64,000 nucleotides of DNA. Source: Helicobacter japonicus. Its GTDB lineage: Bacteria > Campylobacterota > Campylobacteria > Campylobacterales > Helicobacteraceae. The notes beneath the pieces were generated by a model, which searched no databases, had not been told where the DNA came from, and saw only the letters and a program-made list of their open reading frames with translations. Positions within the stretch are counted from its first letter, which is position 1; each line of letters begins with the position of its first letter. Below, one piece after another: positions 7,768-17,462 of the stretch. Where the stretch lies: the NCBI RefSeq assembly GCF_000762845.2, contig NZ_JRMQ02000006.1, forward strand, positions 1-64,000, in the 5' to 3' direction. A program made the position numbers and the translations under genes.

Positions 7768-9567
7768 ATGATTAAAATCACAGAAAATAGTTTGCGAGAT
7801 GGACACCAATCACTTTTAGCTACTCGTATGCGCACACAGGATTTAATCGAAGCAGCAAAAATTTTTGATGATATAGGATTCCATAGTATGGAAGTATGGG
7901 GCGGTGCGACTTATGATACTTGTTTGCGTTATCTTAAAGAAGATCCTTTTGAGCGATTGAATGAATTTAAAAGAGTGTGCGTTAAAACACCATTGCAAAT
8001 GCTTTTAAGAGGACAGAATCTTATTGGTTATAGGCATTATGCAGACGATGTTGTAAAAGAGTTTATAAAACTCTCTGCTGAAGCAGGTATGGATATTTTT
8101 AGAATCTTTGATGCCTTTAATGATGCTCGTAATCTTAAAGTTTCTATTGAGAGTGTAAAAAAATATGGCAAACACGCACAAGGTGCAATTTGTTATACAA
8201 CTTCTCCTGTGCATACAATTTCAAGCTTTGTAGATTATGCAAAGGAACTTGTATCAATGGGTTGTGATTCTATTGCAATCAAGGATATGGCAGGCTTACT
8301 TACACCATTTGCAGCTTATGAGTTAGTAAAAGCACTTAAGGAAGAGATAGGTGTATATTTGTGTTTGCATACGCATTCTACCGCAGGTTTTGCATTCGGA
8401 TCACATTTGAAAGCAGTAGAGGCTGGAGTTGATGTGCTAGATTTGGCAAATTCAGCTTTAAGTGAGGGCACAAGCCACCCTTGCACACAATCTATGGTTG
8501 CTACACTTAAAGACACACAATGGGATACTAAGCTTGATATATCCTCTATGGAGATGGCAGCAGAGATTTTGCGTAAAAACCGCCGCAAGTATAAAAAATT
8601 TGAATCTCAATATAATCAAATTGATACACGGGTGCTTGTTAGCCAAATACCTGGTGGTATGATTTCAAATATGGCTAATCAGCTCAAAGAACAAAATGCT
8701 CTTGATAGAATGGAAGAAGTAATGCAGGAGATTCCGAATGTGCGAGCAGATTTTGGTTATGTGCCTTTGGTAACGCCTTCAAGCCAGATTGTTGGCACTC
8801 AAGCAGTGCTAAATGTGCTTATGGGAGAGCGATATAAGACTATCACAACTGAAACACGTAATGTAATTAAAGGGCTATATGGACGCACACCAGCACCTGT
8901 AAGTGATGTATTGCAAAATAAGATTCTTAATGAGGGTGAAAAAATTGTAAGTGTGCGTCCAGCAGACTTATTAAAGCCTGAATTGCAAAAAGCACAAGAA
9001 GAAAGCAAAGCATTTGCTAAAAATGCGCACGATGTTATATCTTATGCAATGTTTGGTGCTATTGCACAGACTTTTTTACAAGAGCGTAACGCAAATGCAC
9101 TCAATCCTGAACCTTTAGAATCTTATGAAGAAAAATGTGATGATAAGCTACCTAAAGAATTTGAAATTGTTGTCAATGGAGAGCATTATGCAATTAAAAT
9201 TGAGGGTAGTGGTGAAAAAACAGATGAAGTGCGTCCATTTTTTATACGCGTTGATGGTGAGTTGAAAGAGGTTTTTGTCGAAAGTATGAATCCTGCTGGA
9301 GGAGGCAAGGTTGTCAAAGAGCATAAAGCAGGTTCTCTGCCTCAAGCTACTACTTCTGGACACGCCAAGTCACCAATGCCTGGCACACTTACAAAAATTA
9401 AAGTAAATGTAGGTGATAGAGTAAAACAAGGTGATACTCTTGCAATTGTTGAGGCTATGAAAATGGAAAATGAGGTGCTTTCTCCGATTGATGGTGTGGT
9501 AAAAGAGATTTATGCTACTCAAGGTATGCAAGTGGGGAGTGATGTAGCGATTATGCTTCTAGGTTAA
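7768..9567 (+). CDS. pycB: Pyruvate carboxylase subunit B (carboxyltransferase plus biotin carrier)
   Basis: 599 residues. An N-terminal carboxyltransferase TIM barrel (ENSLRDGHQSLLATR; metal ligands in CLHTHSTAG) is followed by the conserved PYC/OADA domain and a C-terminal biotinyl domain with the lysine in VEAMKMENE. It carboxylates pyruvate to oxaloacetate for anaplerosis together with a separate biotin-carboxylase subunit encoded elsewhere. Oxaloacetate decarboxylase alpha is the close alternative, but no beta or gamma decarboxylase subunit is nearby. The start was set at ATG 7768 behind GAAGG; an upstream in-frame ATG (7711) would add 19 residues with no family match. Confidence 0.9.
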   Translation: MIKITENSLRDGHQSLLATRMRTQDLIEAAKIFDDIGFHSMEVWGGATYDTCLRYLKEDPFERLNEFKRVCVKTPLQMLLRGQNLIGYRHYADDVVKEFIKLSAEAGMDIFRIFDAFNDARNLKVSIESVKKYGKHAQGAICYTTSPVHTISSFVDYAKELVSMGCDSIAIKDMAGLLTPFAAYELVKALKEEIGVYLCLHTHSTAGFAFGSHLKAVEAGVDVLDLANSALSEGTSHPCTQSMVATLKDTQWDTKLDISSMEMAAEILRKNRRKYKKFESQYNQIDTRVLVSQIPGGMISNMANQLKEQNALDRMEEVMQEIPNVRADFGYVPLVTPSSQIVGTQAVLNVLMGERYKTITTETRNVIKGLYGRTPAPVSDVLQNKILNEGEKIVSVRPADLLKPELQKAQEESKAFAKNAHDVISYAMFGAIAQTFLQERNANALNPEPLESYEEKCDDKLPKEFEIVVNGEHYAIKIEGSGEKTDEVRPFFIRVDGELKEVFVESMNPAGGGKVVKEHKAGSLPQATTSGHAKSPMPGTLTKIKVNVGDRVKQGDTLAIVEAMKMENEVLSPIDGVVKEIYATQGMQVGSDVAIMLLG

Positions 9568-9583
9568 AAGAAGTATAAGAGTA

Positions 9584-10729
9584 ATGATTTATTTTGATAA
9601 TGCCGCTACTTCTTTTCCTAAACCCTCGTGTGTCATTGAAGCAGTAAGGGATTATCTTTGTAATATAGGAGCTTCTCCTGCTAGGAGCGCACATAGATTA
9701 TCCATAGAATCTGGCAAGATTCTCTATGAGACGCGTGTAGGCTTAGCAGAGCTACTTCATCAACCAAATGAAAAGCGAGTAATTTTTGGTGCAAATGCTA
9801 CAACTATGCTTAATAGCGCACTTTATGGTTTGCTAAAAAGCGGTGATAAGGTAGTTAGCACAACATTAGAGCATAATAGTGTGGTGCGTCCGCTTGAAAC
9901 TTTAGGGCGTAAATATAATGTGAATTTTGATTTGCTTCAAGCCTCGCCTACTTGTGCGCTCAATATGCAAGAATTGGAATCTAAACTTAATGGAGCTAGG
10001 GCTTTTATCTGTGTGTATGCAAATAATGTGAGTGGTGCTGTGTTACCGATTAAGCACTTTTATAATCTCTGCAAGGCATATAATGTTATTTTTATTCTTG
10101 ATGCTTCTCAAGCAGTAGGGCATTTGCCATTAAATGCAGATGATGCAGATATTATTTGTGCTTCTTGCCATAAGGGCTTATATGCACCAAGTGCGCTTGG
10201 TTTTATGAGTTTAAATCCGCATTTTGATGAAAATATGCTTGATAGTTTTATGCAAGGAGGTAGTGGCTCATTGAGTGAAGAAATTACTCACCCTTGCACT
10301 TTACCCGATAAATATGAGAGTGGCACACCAAATATGTGTGCCATTGCTGGACTTAGAGCAGGGTTAGAATGGATTAAAGAGCGTGGAATTGAGGCTTTAC
10401 ATACTCATCAAATGACATTGCGTAAATACCTCTATGAGGAATTAAAGAATCTTAATCGTGTAAAAGTGTATGAGGTTGAGGGAAAATGTGTTGGGAATCT
10501 TGCTTTTAATATTGAGGATATGTATCCTTCAGAGGTGGGTTTAAGACTTGATAGGGAATTTGAGATTCTTACACGTATAGGGTTGCATTGCTCACCACTT
10601 ACACATAAAAGTATAGGAAGCTTTGATAAGGGTGGAAGTGTGCGTATAAGTGTGGGGGCATTTAATACTATTGAAGAAGTAGAATATACTATAAAAGCAA
10701 TAAAGAAGATTGTAGATTCTAAAGTGTGA
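9584..10729 (+). CDS. Cysteine desulfurase family (class V aminotransferase) protein
   Basis: 381 residues. It begins IYFDNAATSFPKP, has the PLP lysine in SCHKGLYAPSALG, and carries the catalytic-type cysteine in RIGLHCSPLTHK near residue 330. The C-terminal GGSVRISVGAFNT is also typical. This matches the subgroup of cysteine desulfurases found apart from NifS/IscS operons. It probably releases sulfur from cysteine for a dedicated acceptor; no acceptor gene is adjacent. The gene runs convergently into the DUF3943 gene with a shared hairpin over both stops. Confidence 0.85.
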   Translation: MIYFDNAATSFPKPSCVIEAVRDYLCNIGASPARSAHRLSIESGKILYETRVGLAELLHQPNEKRVIFGANATTMLNSALYGLLKSGDKVVSTTLEHNSVVRPLETLGRKYNVNFDLLQASPTCALNMQELESKLNGARAFICVYANNVSGAVLPIKHFYNLCKAYNVIFILDASQAVGHLPLNADDADIICASCHKGLYAPSALGFMSLNPHFDENMLDSFMQGGSGSLSEEITHPCTLPDKYESGTPNMCAIAGLRAGLEWIKERGIEALHTHQMTLRKYLYEELKNLNRVKVYEVEGKCVGNLAFNIEDMYPSEVGLRLDREFEILTRIGLHCSPLTHKSIGSFDKGGSVRISVGAFNTIEEVEYTIKAIKKIVDSKV

Positions 10730-10745
10730 GTAAATTTTAGAATCT
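10714..10745. terminator. Bidirectional hairpin made of an inverted AGATTCT pair
   Basis: AGATTCTAAA (10714-10723) and TTTAGAATCT (10736-10745) are perfect 10-bp arms with a 12-base loop. The hairpin covers the stop codons of both convergent genes and ends in T-rich sequence in both directions. The arms carry the heptamer that is over-abundant throughout this window. Confidence 0.7.
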
Positions 10746-11501
10746 CATAGTAATATACATTTGCATACCGCTGCCATTTTTACCATTCAATGGCATAACT
10801 ATACCTTGTATGTCGTTTTTGTTTTGCACACCAAAAAATCTTGCTAAGCCGGTATTTTGCAAAAGGAATCCCACTGGGTCCATAAGGAGTAAAGTGCTTT
10901 TGCCTAAGATTCTAGAGCCTAAAAGTCTATCTTGATTGCTGTGTATATGAAGTGTGGCACGATAAAACAATTCTCCAAAAATTGAGCCAATCGCAGGAGT
11001 AATAACAAGGTCTTGCCACGAGGGCACTTCTGCAAAGGCTTCAATTCCATACTCCCAAAAAAATGTAGAAGCAAGCACACTATAAAGAGCAGATTCAGCC
11101 CAACTAAATCCTGCTACACGAGGTTGCATATAATACACTGCACCCCAATAAGGGTGTGTAATCCAATTTAAAAACCAGTCATCAGCATCAACTACTGGTC
11201 CTTGTGAAACTTTTCTACGCCAATTTGCATCAAGATTTGCTATTTCTTTTTTATCCCAATTCGTAAAGGATTCAGGCATAAGATAAAGCGCACCTGCACC
11301 TACAAGTGTGCCACCAAGTATGATACCTGTGCTAACGCCAAGATAAGCAAATTTATTACTTGGTTGATAATTATAGGGATTTGTGTAGGGAGTGGGATTT
11401 TGAGATTGCAATGAGGCATTATCAAAATCATCACCAAAGAGCATAAAAGGAATAAGTATGAGAGTAAAGAGCAAACGCCATTTCGTGTATGTTTTTGTCA
11501 T
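10737..11501 (-). CDS. DUF3943 family putative outer-membrane/periplasmic protein
   Basis: About 254 residues from the ATG at 11501, which has AAGGA upstream at good spacing; a longer frame starts at 11564 but lacks a ribosome-binding site. A signal peptide (LLFTLILIPFMLFG) precedes a Tyr/Asn/Pro-rich linker and a domain with conserved HPYWGAVYY, SWAESALYS, FWEYGIEAFAE and PSWQDLVITPAIG, which is the DUF3943 pattern. Function unknown; the pattern of short hydrophobic segments suggests membrane association. It ends with an aromatic residue (TMRF), as outer-membrane proteins do. Confidence 0.75.
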   Translation of the reverse strand: MTKTYTKWRLLFTLILIPFMLFGDDFDNASLQSQNPTPYTNPYNYQPSNKFAYLGVSTGIILGGTLVGAGALYLMPESFTNWDKKEIANLDANWRRKVSQGPVVDADDWFLNWITHPYWGAVYYMQPRVAGFSWAESALYSVLASTFFWEYGIEAFAEVPSWQDLVITPAIGSIFGELFYRATLHIHSNQDRLLGSRILGKSTLLLMDPVGFLLQNTGLARFFGVQNKNDIQGIVMPLNGKNGSGMQMYITMRF

Positions 11502-11663
11502 TTTTTTCCTTAGGACTTCAATAACTTGATATAAGGGTGAAATTTGTATTTTTAGAATGAGCAAAATTTTGTAAAATTTTTTAGTATTATATAAAGATAA
11601 GGTAACAAGTATTTAAATGCCTTTTAAAAGAACTTTCGTATATTCTCTTAAGATTCTATAAAG

Positions 11664-11669
11664 TATAAT
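11664..11669 (+). promoter_or_regulatory. -10 element of adk promoter
   Basis: TATAAT lies 37 bp before the adk ATG. Helicobacter sigma-80 promoters rely mainly on the -10 box with a weak, AT-rich -35 region, and the sequence upstream fits that. Confidence 0.5.
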
Positions 11670-11706
11670 CCTTACTTCACTTTATTTCTAATCCTAAGGA
11701 GAGAGA

Positions 11707-12279
11707 ATGAAAAAATTGTTTTTGATTATTGGCGCACCCGGTTCTGGTAAAACTACAGATGCACAACTTATAGCTAAAAATAACACAGATTGTATTGTGC
11801 ATTATTCTACTGGAGATTTACTGCGTGAGGAAGTAGCAAGTGGTAGTGAGCAGGGTAAAATTATTGATGGCTTTATCAGTAAAGGTAACCTTGTGCCGCT
11901 TGATATTGTTGTAAGCACAATTGTGAATGCTATAAGTAAGGCTCCTAAAGATGTGATTATTATCGATGGTTATCCTCGTAGTATAGAACAAATGAAAGCC
12001 CTAGATGAAAAGCTTAAAGTTCAAACTCAAGTGCAACTTGTTAGCGTGATAGAAGTGCAAGTGAGTGAAGAAGTAGCTCGTGAGCGTGTTTTGGGAAGGG
12101 CGAGGGGAGCTGATGATAATGTAGAAGTATTTAATAATCGTATGAGCGTATATCTCACACCACTTAAGGAAATAGAATCTTTTTATCAAAAAGCAAATGT
12201 GCTTCAGACAATCAATGGCGAACGCAGTATTGAAGAAATCGTAGCTGAAATGGAAAGCTTTGTAAAAAGTAAGATATAA
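11707..12279 (+). CDS. adk: Adenylate kinase
   Basis: 190 residues. The P-loop GAPGSGKTT is at residues 8-16, with [10 protein letters not shown] for AMP binding, IIDGYPRS, and RARGADDN in a short LID. It interconverts ATP, ADP and AMP in the cytoplasm. The small LID without zinc cysteines and the length are usual in Helicobacter and Campylobacter. It is single gene with its own promoter, ending 7 bases from the convergent PHP phosphatase gene. Confidence 0.95.
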   Translation: MKKLFLIIGAPGSGKTTDAQLIAKNNTDCIVHYSTGDLLREEVASGSEQGKIIDGFISKGNLVPLDIVVSTIVNAISKAPKDVIIIDGYPRSIEQMKALDEKLKVQTQVQLVSVIEVQVSEEVARERVLGRARGADDNVEVFNNRMSVYLTPLKEIESFYQKANVLQTINGERSIEEIVAEMESFVKSKI

Positions 12280-12285
12280 GTAGCA

Positions 12286-13074
12286 TCAAAAAGCCACACT
12301 GATTGGCTCTTTTTGTTGAAAATAAAGAGCGTGTGTATAGCCAACTTTTTTAGCCAAAGCGCATAAAGATTCGTATTTAAATCCAATATGTTCAACCGCG
12401 TGAGCATCAGAACCAAAAGTAATGGGAATCCCTTTCTTAAAGGCTTCTTGCAAAATAAATTCACTCGGATAACATTCATTGATAGGTTTGCGCCAGCCTG
12501 CAGCATTGATTTCAATAGCAAGGCGATTATCTGCAATAGATTCTAAAGCATCATTAAGTTTAGGGAGAACAGATTGAGGCAATGTATGTCCAAAAAGCTT
12601 CAGTAAGTCTAAATGTCCTACAATTTGAAACAATCCACTTTGTGCCATAGCACTTATAGAATCTAAATAATCCCTCCAGCACTGCTCTATATCGCGTTTA
12701 GCGTATTCACCGATAAAAGCAGGATTATCAAAACCCCAAGTATCCAAAAAATGCACTGAACCAATGAGATAATCAAAAGGCAGTGAAAGCAAACAAGATT
12801 CTATTAAATCCTCTCTATGCAGAATATAATCTACTTCCAATGCGCTTAGAATCTTGATATCTTCTTTAAATTTTTTTTGTAAAGCAGTAATTTGCTCACA
12901 ATATTGAGGCAAATCTTCTTTATCCATACGATATTCTTCATCAAATGCCATAGGAGCGTGGCAAGAAAAACCAAAAATATCAATACCTTGTGCGATTGCT
13001 TGAGTAATATATTGCTCCATTGTGCCTGTGGCGTGGTGGCAAAGTGTTGTGTGATTGTGCAAATCAATATGCAT
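12286..13074 (-). CDS. PHP-domain phosphatase, histidinol-phosphatase (HisJ) family
   Basis: 262 residues. The first metal-binding motif is HIDLHNHTTLCHHA at the N-terminus; others are EVDYI, GSVHFLDTWGFDNP, VGHLDLLK, EINAAGWRKP and FGSDAHA. All PHP metal ligands seem present, so it should be an active phosphoesterase. The HisJ subgroup hydrolyses L-histidinol phosphate, but no other histidine gene is near, and some helicobacters lack the pathway, so the physiological substrate is open. AAGGA precedes ATG 13074. Confidence 0.82.
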   Translation of the reverse strand: MHIDLHNHTTLCHHATGTMEQYITQAIAQGIDIFGFSCHAPMAFDEEYRMDKEDLPQYCEQITALQKKFKEDIKILSALEVDYILHREDLIESCLLSLPFDYLIGSVHFLDTWGFDNPAFIGEYAKRDIEQCWRDYLDSISAMAQSGLFQIVGHLDLLKLFGHTLPQSVLPKLNDALESIADNRLAIEINAAGWRKPINECYPSEFILQEAFKKGIPITFGSDAHAVEHIGFKYESLCALAKKVGYTHALYFQQKEPISVAF

Positions 13075-13203
13075 AGATATTCCTTAAGTATTAAAATATA
13101 TGATTTTTTAAGCTTTTTGATATTTATTTATAATAGGATTCTATAATGCTTTGCTTACAAATGGCTTAGAAATAAATCAAAGAGACTATTATTAGGTATA
13201 TTT

Positions 13204-13647
13204 ATGAAACTTAAAAAAATATTATTTTCGAGTATGGTATTAATGTGTATAAGTGGTTGTTTTGTCGATGTGATGCGGCACGAAAATGAAGAAGCACTTT
13301 TTGGTGATGGGAAACAATGGCGTGTATATAAATTTGTTCTCAAAGATGGGCGTGAATTTACACCTATGTGGGAAGAAGCCAAATCAAATATGGCTTTTGA
13401 TATTAGTGAAGATAAGATTTTTGGTGTAAGTGTATGCAATAATTATTTCGCATCTTTTAAACTTAGGGGCAAAAAGCTTCAAATTAGTGATAGTGGTGCT
13501 TCACGGCGTTTGTGCTTTTCTGAAGGAAGTGGAGTGTATGAATTTAATTTTGTAAGAGGCTTACAAGGAGAATTTGTTGTAAAAAGAAAGGGCAGGCAAA
13601 TGGAGCTAAAAAGCAAAAATATTACATATTATTTAGAGATGATGTAG
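13204..13647 (+). CDS. META-domain (HslJ-like) lipoprotein
   Basis: 147 residues. A signal peptide ends in the lipobox ISGC (lipid Cys near residue 19). The rest is a compact META domain with FGVSVCNNYFASF, the expected [G/S]-x-C-N-x-[Y/F] turn, and a second cysteine in SRRLCFSEG. META-domain proteins such as HslJ are associated with envelope stress and novobiocin tolerance; the molecular role is unknown. Two TATAAT boxes (13129-13134 and 13142-13147) lie upstream. Confidence 0.75.
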   Translation: MKLKKILFSSMVLMCISGCFVDVMRHENEEALFGDGKQWRVYKFVLKDGREFTPMWEEAKSNMAFDISEDKIFGVSVCNNYFASFKLRGKKLQISDSGASRRLCFSEGSGVYEFNFVRGLQGEFVVKRKGRQMELKSKNITYYLEMM

Positions 13648-13658
13648 CAATTTATACA

Positions 13659-14252
13659 ATGAAAATACTTCTTTCTCAAGTGGAGGGTGGTTTTGAATCT
13701 AAAGGCTCTAAGTTTTTGAGTTTTCTCACTCCTTTTTCTAATTTTGAGGCATTATCTCTTACTTTACGCACAAAACACCCAAAAGCAGTGCATTTTGTGA
13801 GTGCAAGTAGGTATTTTGATGAATATTATCATATTATAGAATCTTTTGATGATGATAAAGAACCTAGAGGAAGTAGTGGTATGCCAAGTTTGAATGTATT
13901 ACGCGGGGAGGAGATTATCAATGTTGGCGTAATAATCGTGCGCTATTTTGGCGGACAATTACTTGGTGTTGGCGGACTTGTTCGGGCTTATACTGCTGCT
14001 ACGCAAAATGCTATAAAAACCGCTAAAACACATAATCTTTTGCAAGATTTTGTGATGAGCGAGAATGTAGAATTAGAGATTCCATATAATAAGCTTTCTT
14101 TATGTGAGTATGAAGCACAAAAAAGGGGATTGCGTGTGTATAAAGATGAATTTTTAGTTCAAAGTGTAAAAATAAGAATTGAGGGAGATAGGAACATTTT
14201 AGAAAAATTTTTGCACCAAAGATGTATAGAGGATTTAAAAATTATCCATTAA
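13659..14252 (+). CDS. YigZ/IMPACT family protein
   Basis: 197 residues. The N-terminal UPF0029 domain contains the signature GSSGMPSLNVL and VIIVRYFGGQLLGVGGLVRAY. A C-terminal ferredoxin-like domain (DUF1949) follows (ELEIPYNKLSLCEY). Family members are linked to translation control in eukaryotes (IMPACT) and have been implicated in nucleic-acid binding in bacteria. It starts 11 bases after the META lipoprotein gene, without a strong ribosome-binding site. Confidence 0.88.
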   Translation: MKILLSQVEGGFESKGSKFLSFLTPFSNFEALSLTLRTKHPKAVHFVSASRYFDEYYHIIESFDDDKEPRGSSGMPSLNVLRGEEIINVGVIIVRYFGGQLLGVGGLVRAYTAATQNAIKTAKTHNLLQDFVMSENVELEIPYNKLSLCEYEAQKRGLRVYKDEFLVQSVKIRIEGDRNILEKFLHQRCIEDLKIIH

Positions 14253-14305
14253 TTGAAAAATTCTTGTTAAACTGCGACTTATTTTCAGCTTAAGAAGGAT
14301 TGTTG

Positions 14306-15340
14306 ATGAAAAAAGCACGAGAGTATGTTGTTGCTGTTGTTGGGGCAAGTGGGGCAGTTGGAGAAGAAATTTTTAGAGTGCTGGAAGAATGCAAATTTCC
14401 TGTGAAAAAGATTGTCCCACTAGCAAGTGAGCGCAGCGTAGGTAAAGAGATAGAATTTGCTAGAAAAAAATATAACATACTCGAGACGACACACGAAATT
14501 TTTGCTAAAGAGGGGGTAGAAATTGCCTTTTTTTCAGCAGGAGGTGCAGTGAGTGCAGCTTATGCTGAAAGTGCAGCAAAGGCTGGAGCAGTAGTGATAG
14601 ACAATACAAGTCATTTTCGTATGGAAAAAGATATACCACTCGTCGTGCCTGAAGTCAATCCTCAAGATATAGCACAATGGCGGAAAAAGGGTATTATCTC
14701 AAATCCAAATTGTTCCACGATTCAAATGGTGCATATTTTGGCTCCTTTGCATAAGGCATTTGGCATCAAGCGCGTAGATGTGAGCACTTATCAAGCGGCA
14801 AGTGGTGCAGGAAAGCGCGGTATGGAAGAGCTTGTGATGCAAATGCAGGCATTTTTTGCCTTTAAACTTGATGAAGTAGAGGCTCAAGTCTTCCCTCATC
14901 GCCTAGCACTTAATGTGATTCCACATATTGATGTTTTTATGCCTAATGACTATACCAAAGAAGAAATGAAAATGATTAACGAGACTCATAAAATTATGCA
15001 CACAAATTTTGCAGTGAGTGCGACTTGTGTGCGTGTGCCTATTTTGCGTAGTCATAGTGAATCTATAAGTATTCAGTTCGAGCAAGAAGTGAGCGTTGAG
15101 AGGGCGCGTGCAGTTCTTGCAGATGCACCTAGTGTGGTGCTTTATGATGACCCTGCGCGTCATCGCTACCCAATGCCAAGCTTTGTAAGTGAGACAGACC
15201 AAACTTATGTGGGGCGTATTAGGGCGGATAATTTTGATAAACACATCTTACATTTATGGTGTGTAGCCGACCAAATTCGTGTAGGTGCAGCGACAAATGC
15301 AGTGAGAATTGCTATAAAATGGGCACAAATGCAGGATTAA
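14306..15340 (+). CDS. asd: Aspartate-semialdehyde dehydrogenase
   Basis: 344 residues. The NADP-binding GASGAVGEEI is near the N-terminus, the catalytic cysteine is in SNPNCSTIQM, and a substrate histidine lies in PMPSFVSETDQ-flanked C-terminal sequence. It reduces aspartyl phosphate to the semialdehyde, feeding lysine/diaminopimelate, methionine and threonine synthesis, in line with dapE in this window. The ATG at 14306 with AAGGA six bases upstream is preferred over an in-frame TTG at 14300. Confidence 0.95.
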   Translation: MKKAREYVVAVVGASGAVGEEIFRVLEECKFPVKKIVPLASERSVGKEIEFARKKYNILETTHEIFAKEGVEIAFFSAGGAVSAAYAESAAKAGAVVIDNTSHFRMEKDIPLVVPEVNPQDIAQWRKKGIISNPNCSTIQMVHILAPLHKAFGIKRVDVSTYQAASGAGKRGMEELVMQMQAFFAFKLDEVEAQVFPHRLALNVIPHIDVFMPNDYTKEEMKMINETHKIMHTNFAVSATCVRVPILRSHSESISIQFEQEVSVERARAVLADAPSVVLYDDPARHRYPMPSFVSETDQTYVGRIRADNFDKHILHLWCVADQIRVGAATNAVRIAIKWAQMQD

Positions 15341-15349
15341 GGAGAAAAA

Positions 15350-16369
15350 ATGATTTTTGTTGATGCGTGTTTGAGAAAACCCACACCTTATACACCCATA
15401 TGGCTTATGCGCCAAGCTGGGCGATACTTGAGCGAATATAAGCAAACTCGTGCAAAGGCTGGGAGCTTTTTAGATTTATGTAAAAATGTGCCACTTGCCA
15501 CAGAAGTAACATTGCAGCCTGTGGAGATTCTTGATGTTGATGCAGCAATTTTGTTTAGCGATATTTTAGTGCTTCCTATGGAAATGGGATTACCTTTAGA
15601 GTTTTTGGCAGGTGAAGGACCACATTTTAAACACACAATAAATGTCCTAGAAGATGTGAAGTCTCTTAGAGAGGGTGCATATAAGCATTTAGAATATGTC
15701 TATGATATTGTAAGCAGCACACGCACAGCTTTACCAAAGGATAAGGCACTCATAGGATTCTGTGGTTCTCCTTGGACTTTAGCAACCTATATGATTGAGG
15801 GGCAAGGGAGTAAAACCTATGCAAAAAGCAAGGCAATGCTTTATAAACAACCACATATTCTCAAAGCTCTTCTTGAGCGATTAAGTGAGGAGCTAAAATT
15901 TTATCTTGAAAATCAAATTCGTGCTGGGGCAAATGCAGTGCAAATTTTTGATAGCTGGGCTAGTGCGCTTGAATGTGAGGTATATATGGAGTTTAGCTGG
16001 AAATATATGAAAGAAATAGCTGCTTATCTTAAAGGTAAATATCCACATATACCGATAATGCTTTTTCCTAAGGGTATCGCTGGATATTTAGATAGAATTG
16101 ATGGTCATTTTGATGTGTTTGGCGTGGATTGGAGCACTCCTATACATCTTGCAAAAGAAAAACTCGGCACAAAGTATGTGTTGCAGGGTAATTTAGAGCC
16201 AGCACGTTTATATGACAGAGATTTTATGGAGCAGGGAGTTGATGAGATTCTAAAAGTTATGGGTAAAGAAGGACATATTTTTAATTTAGGACACGGAATG
16301 CTCCCTGATTTGCCACGCGAGAATGCTATTACTCTCGTGCAAATGGTAAGAGAAAAAACTAAACATTAA
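15350..16369 (+). CDS. hemE: Uroporphyrinogen decarboxylase
   Basis: 339 residues. It begins with the family signature [15 protein letters not shown] and contains [16 protein letters not shown] and VFGVDWSTP, with NLEPARLY toward the end. It decarboxylates the four acetate side chains of uroporphyrinogen III to give coproporphyrinogen III in haem synthesis. The start ATG follows AAGGAG, 9 bases after the asd stop, so the two are co-transcribed. Confidence 0.95.
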   Translation: MIFVDACLRKPTPYTPIWLMRQAGRYLSEYKQTRAKAGSFLDLCKNVPLATEVTLQPVEILDVDAAILFSDILVLPMEMGLPLEFLAGEGPHFKHTINVLEDVKSLREGAYKHLEYVYDIVSSTRTALPKDKALIGFCGSPWTLATYMIEGQGSKTYAKSKAMLYKQPHILKALLERLSEELKFYLENQIRAGANAVQIFDSWASALECEVYMEFSWKYMKEIAAYLKGKYPHIPIMLFPKGIAGYLDRIDGHFDVFGVDWSTPIHLAKEKLGTKYVLQGNLEPARLYDRDFMEQGVDEILKVMGKEGHIFNLGHGMLPDLPRENAITLVQMVREKTKH

Positions 16370-16547
16370 TACTTTATATTTTATTCTTTTCTTTAAATCT
16401 ATATTATATTTTACAAACTAATATGTTACTTTTATTCATATTATGAATCTTTTTAAAACTTCTTTCTTTCGCTTTAAGCAAAATTAGGAGTAGGGGCGTA
16501 GAATGAATACATTAGAGATGCAAAATTAATTCTATAAGGTGGTTTTA

Positions 16548-17177
16548 ATGAAGAGCAAAAAATTGTTAATAAGTTTAATCGCAGCTTTAGTATTATCAAG
16601 CTCTACTTCTTTGGCTGAAGAGAGTGGTGCTTTTGTCGGTATAGGTATAGGACACGGTGCAGGGAAAAGGGAATGGACAGAGCCTGGAGTAAAAAATAAA
16701 GCAGTAGGTGCTGGGGCAAGTTATGAAATTATTGCAGGATATAAGCAATTTTTTACCCCTAATGTTGGTTTGCGCTATTATGCAAATGTTACTTATGCAA
16801 ATTTTTATGATGAGAATCCAAGCAAAACAACCTTAATAAATTATGGAGTGAATGTTGATGCACTTTTTAATTTTATAACAAGTGGAAGTGCAAATTTTGG
16901 TGCATTTTTTGGTATCGGTGTAGGTGGGAATACTATTGACAATGGGGATTTTAGTCAAGTAGAATCAGCTGGCGTAAGCCTTAAAAAAACAGGGCTTGAT
17001 GTAAGCTTAAATCTTGGTTTGCGTAGTGTCATTGATTCTAAACATAGCCTAGAAGCCATAGTAAGAGTGCCTTGTATTGGTATGACATTATTTGATGGAG
17101 ACATAGGAGGCAATAAAACAAAAATTGAAGTTACTCGTCAATATAACATTGGTGCGCGCTATATTTTTAACTTCTAA
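16548..17177 (+). CDS. Helicobacter outer-membrane beta-barrel protein, paralogue of the gene at 402
   Basis: 209 residues, the same length and domain layout as the gene at 402: signal peptide ending SLAEE, strands with GIGIGHGAGK, and a C-terminal NIGARYIFNF. Most differences are conservative, concentrated in presumed loops. The start ATG 16548 follows AAGGTGG, as in its paralogue. Its leader keeps the TTTCGCTT/AAGCAAAA inverted repeat and a -10-like TAGAAT, but has no poly-G tract. It would therefore be expressed without slippage control. The 285 bp that follow (17178-17462) hold no gene I can support. Confidence 0.85.
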   Translation: MKSKKLLISLIAALVLSSSTSLAEESGAFVGIGIGHGAGKREWTEPGVKNKAVGAGASYEIIAGYKQFFTPNVGLRYYANVTYANFYDENPSKTTLINYGVNVDALFNFITSGSANFGAFFGIGVGGNTIDNGDFSQVESAGVSLKKTGLDVSLNLGLRSVIDSKHSLEAIVRVPCIGMTLFDGDIGGNKTKIEVTRQYNIGARYIFNF

Positions 17178-17462
17178 GATGAGAATCTAAAACTTGTTTA
17201 GCTTTCGCGCTTATTAAAGTGCGTTGGCTATCTCTTAAAAACCCAAACCTCCAAAAAGTGCTTGTTTGTGAAGTGGGATTCCATAATTCTTAACACAATA
17301 CAAAACATATAACCACAACAAACTAAGGTATCATAATAATTTGTGAGTTTAGAGAAAAAAGAGTCGGTAAGCCTGTAAAAATAAAAATAATTATAACACT
17401 ATTGCTCGTCCAATTAATGCTACACCACCTCTTTCAAGTCCTAAGACTTTATAATTCACTCC

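Noticed and set aside
17178-17462. 285-bp stretch without a gene after the second OMP
   Set aside because: I looked for tRNA, small RNA or hairpin terminators and found no pattern I could defend.
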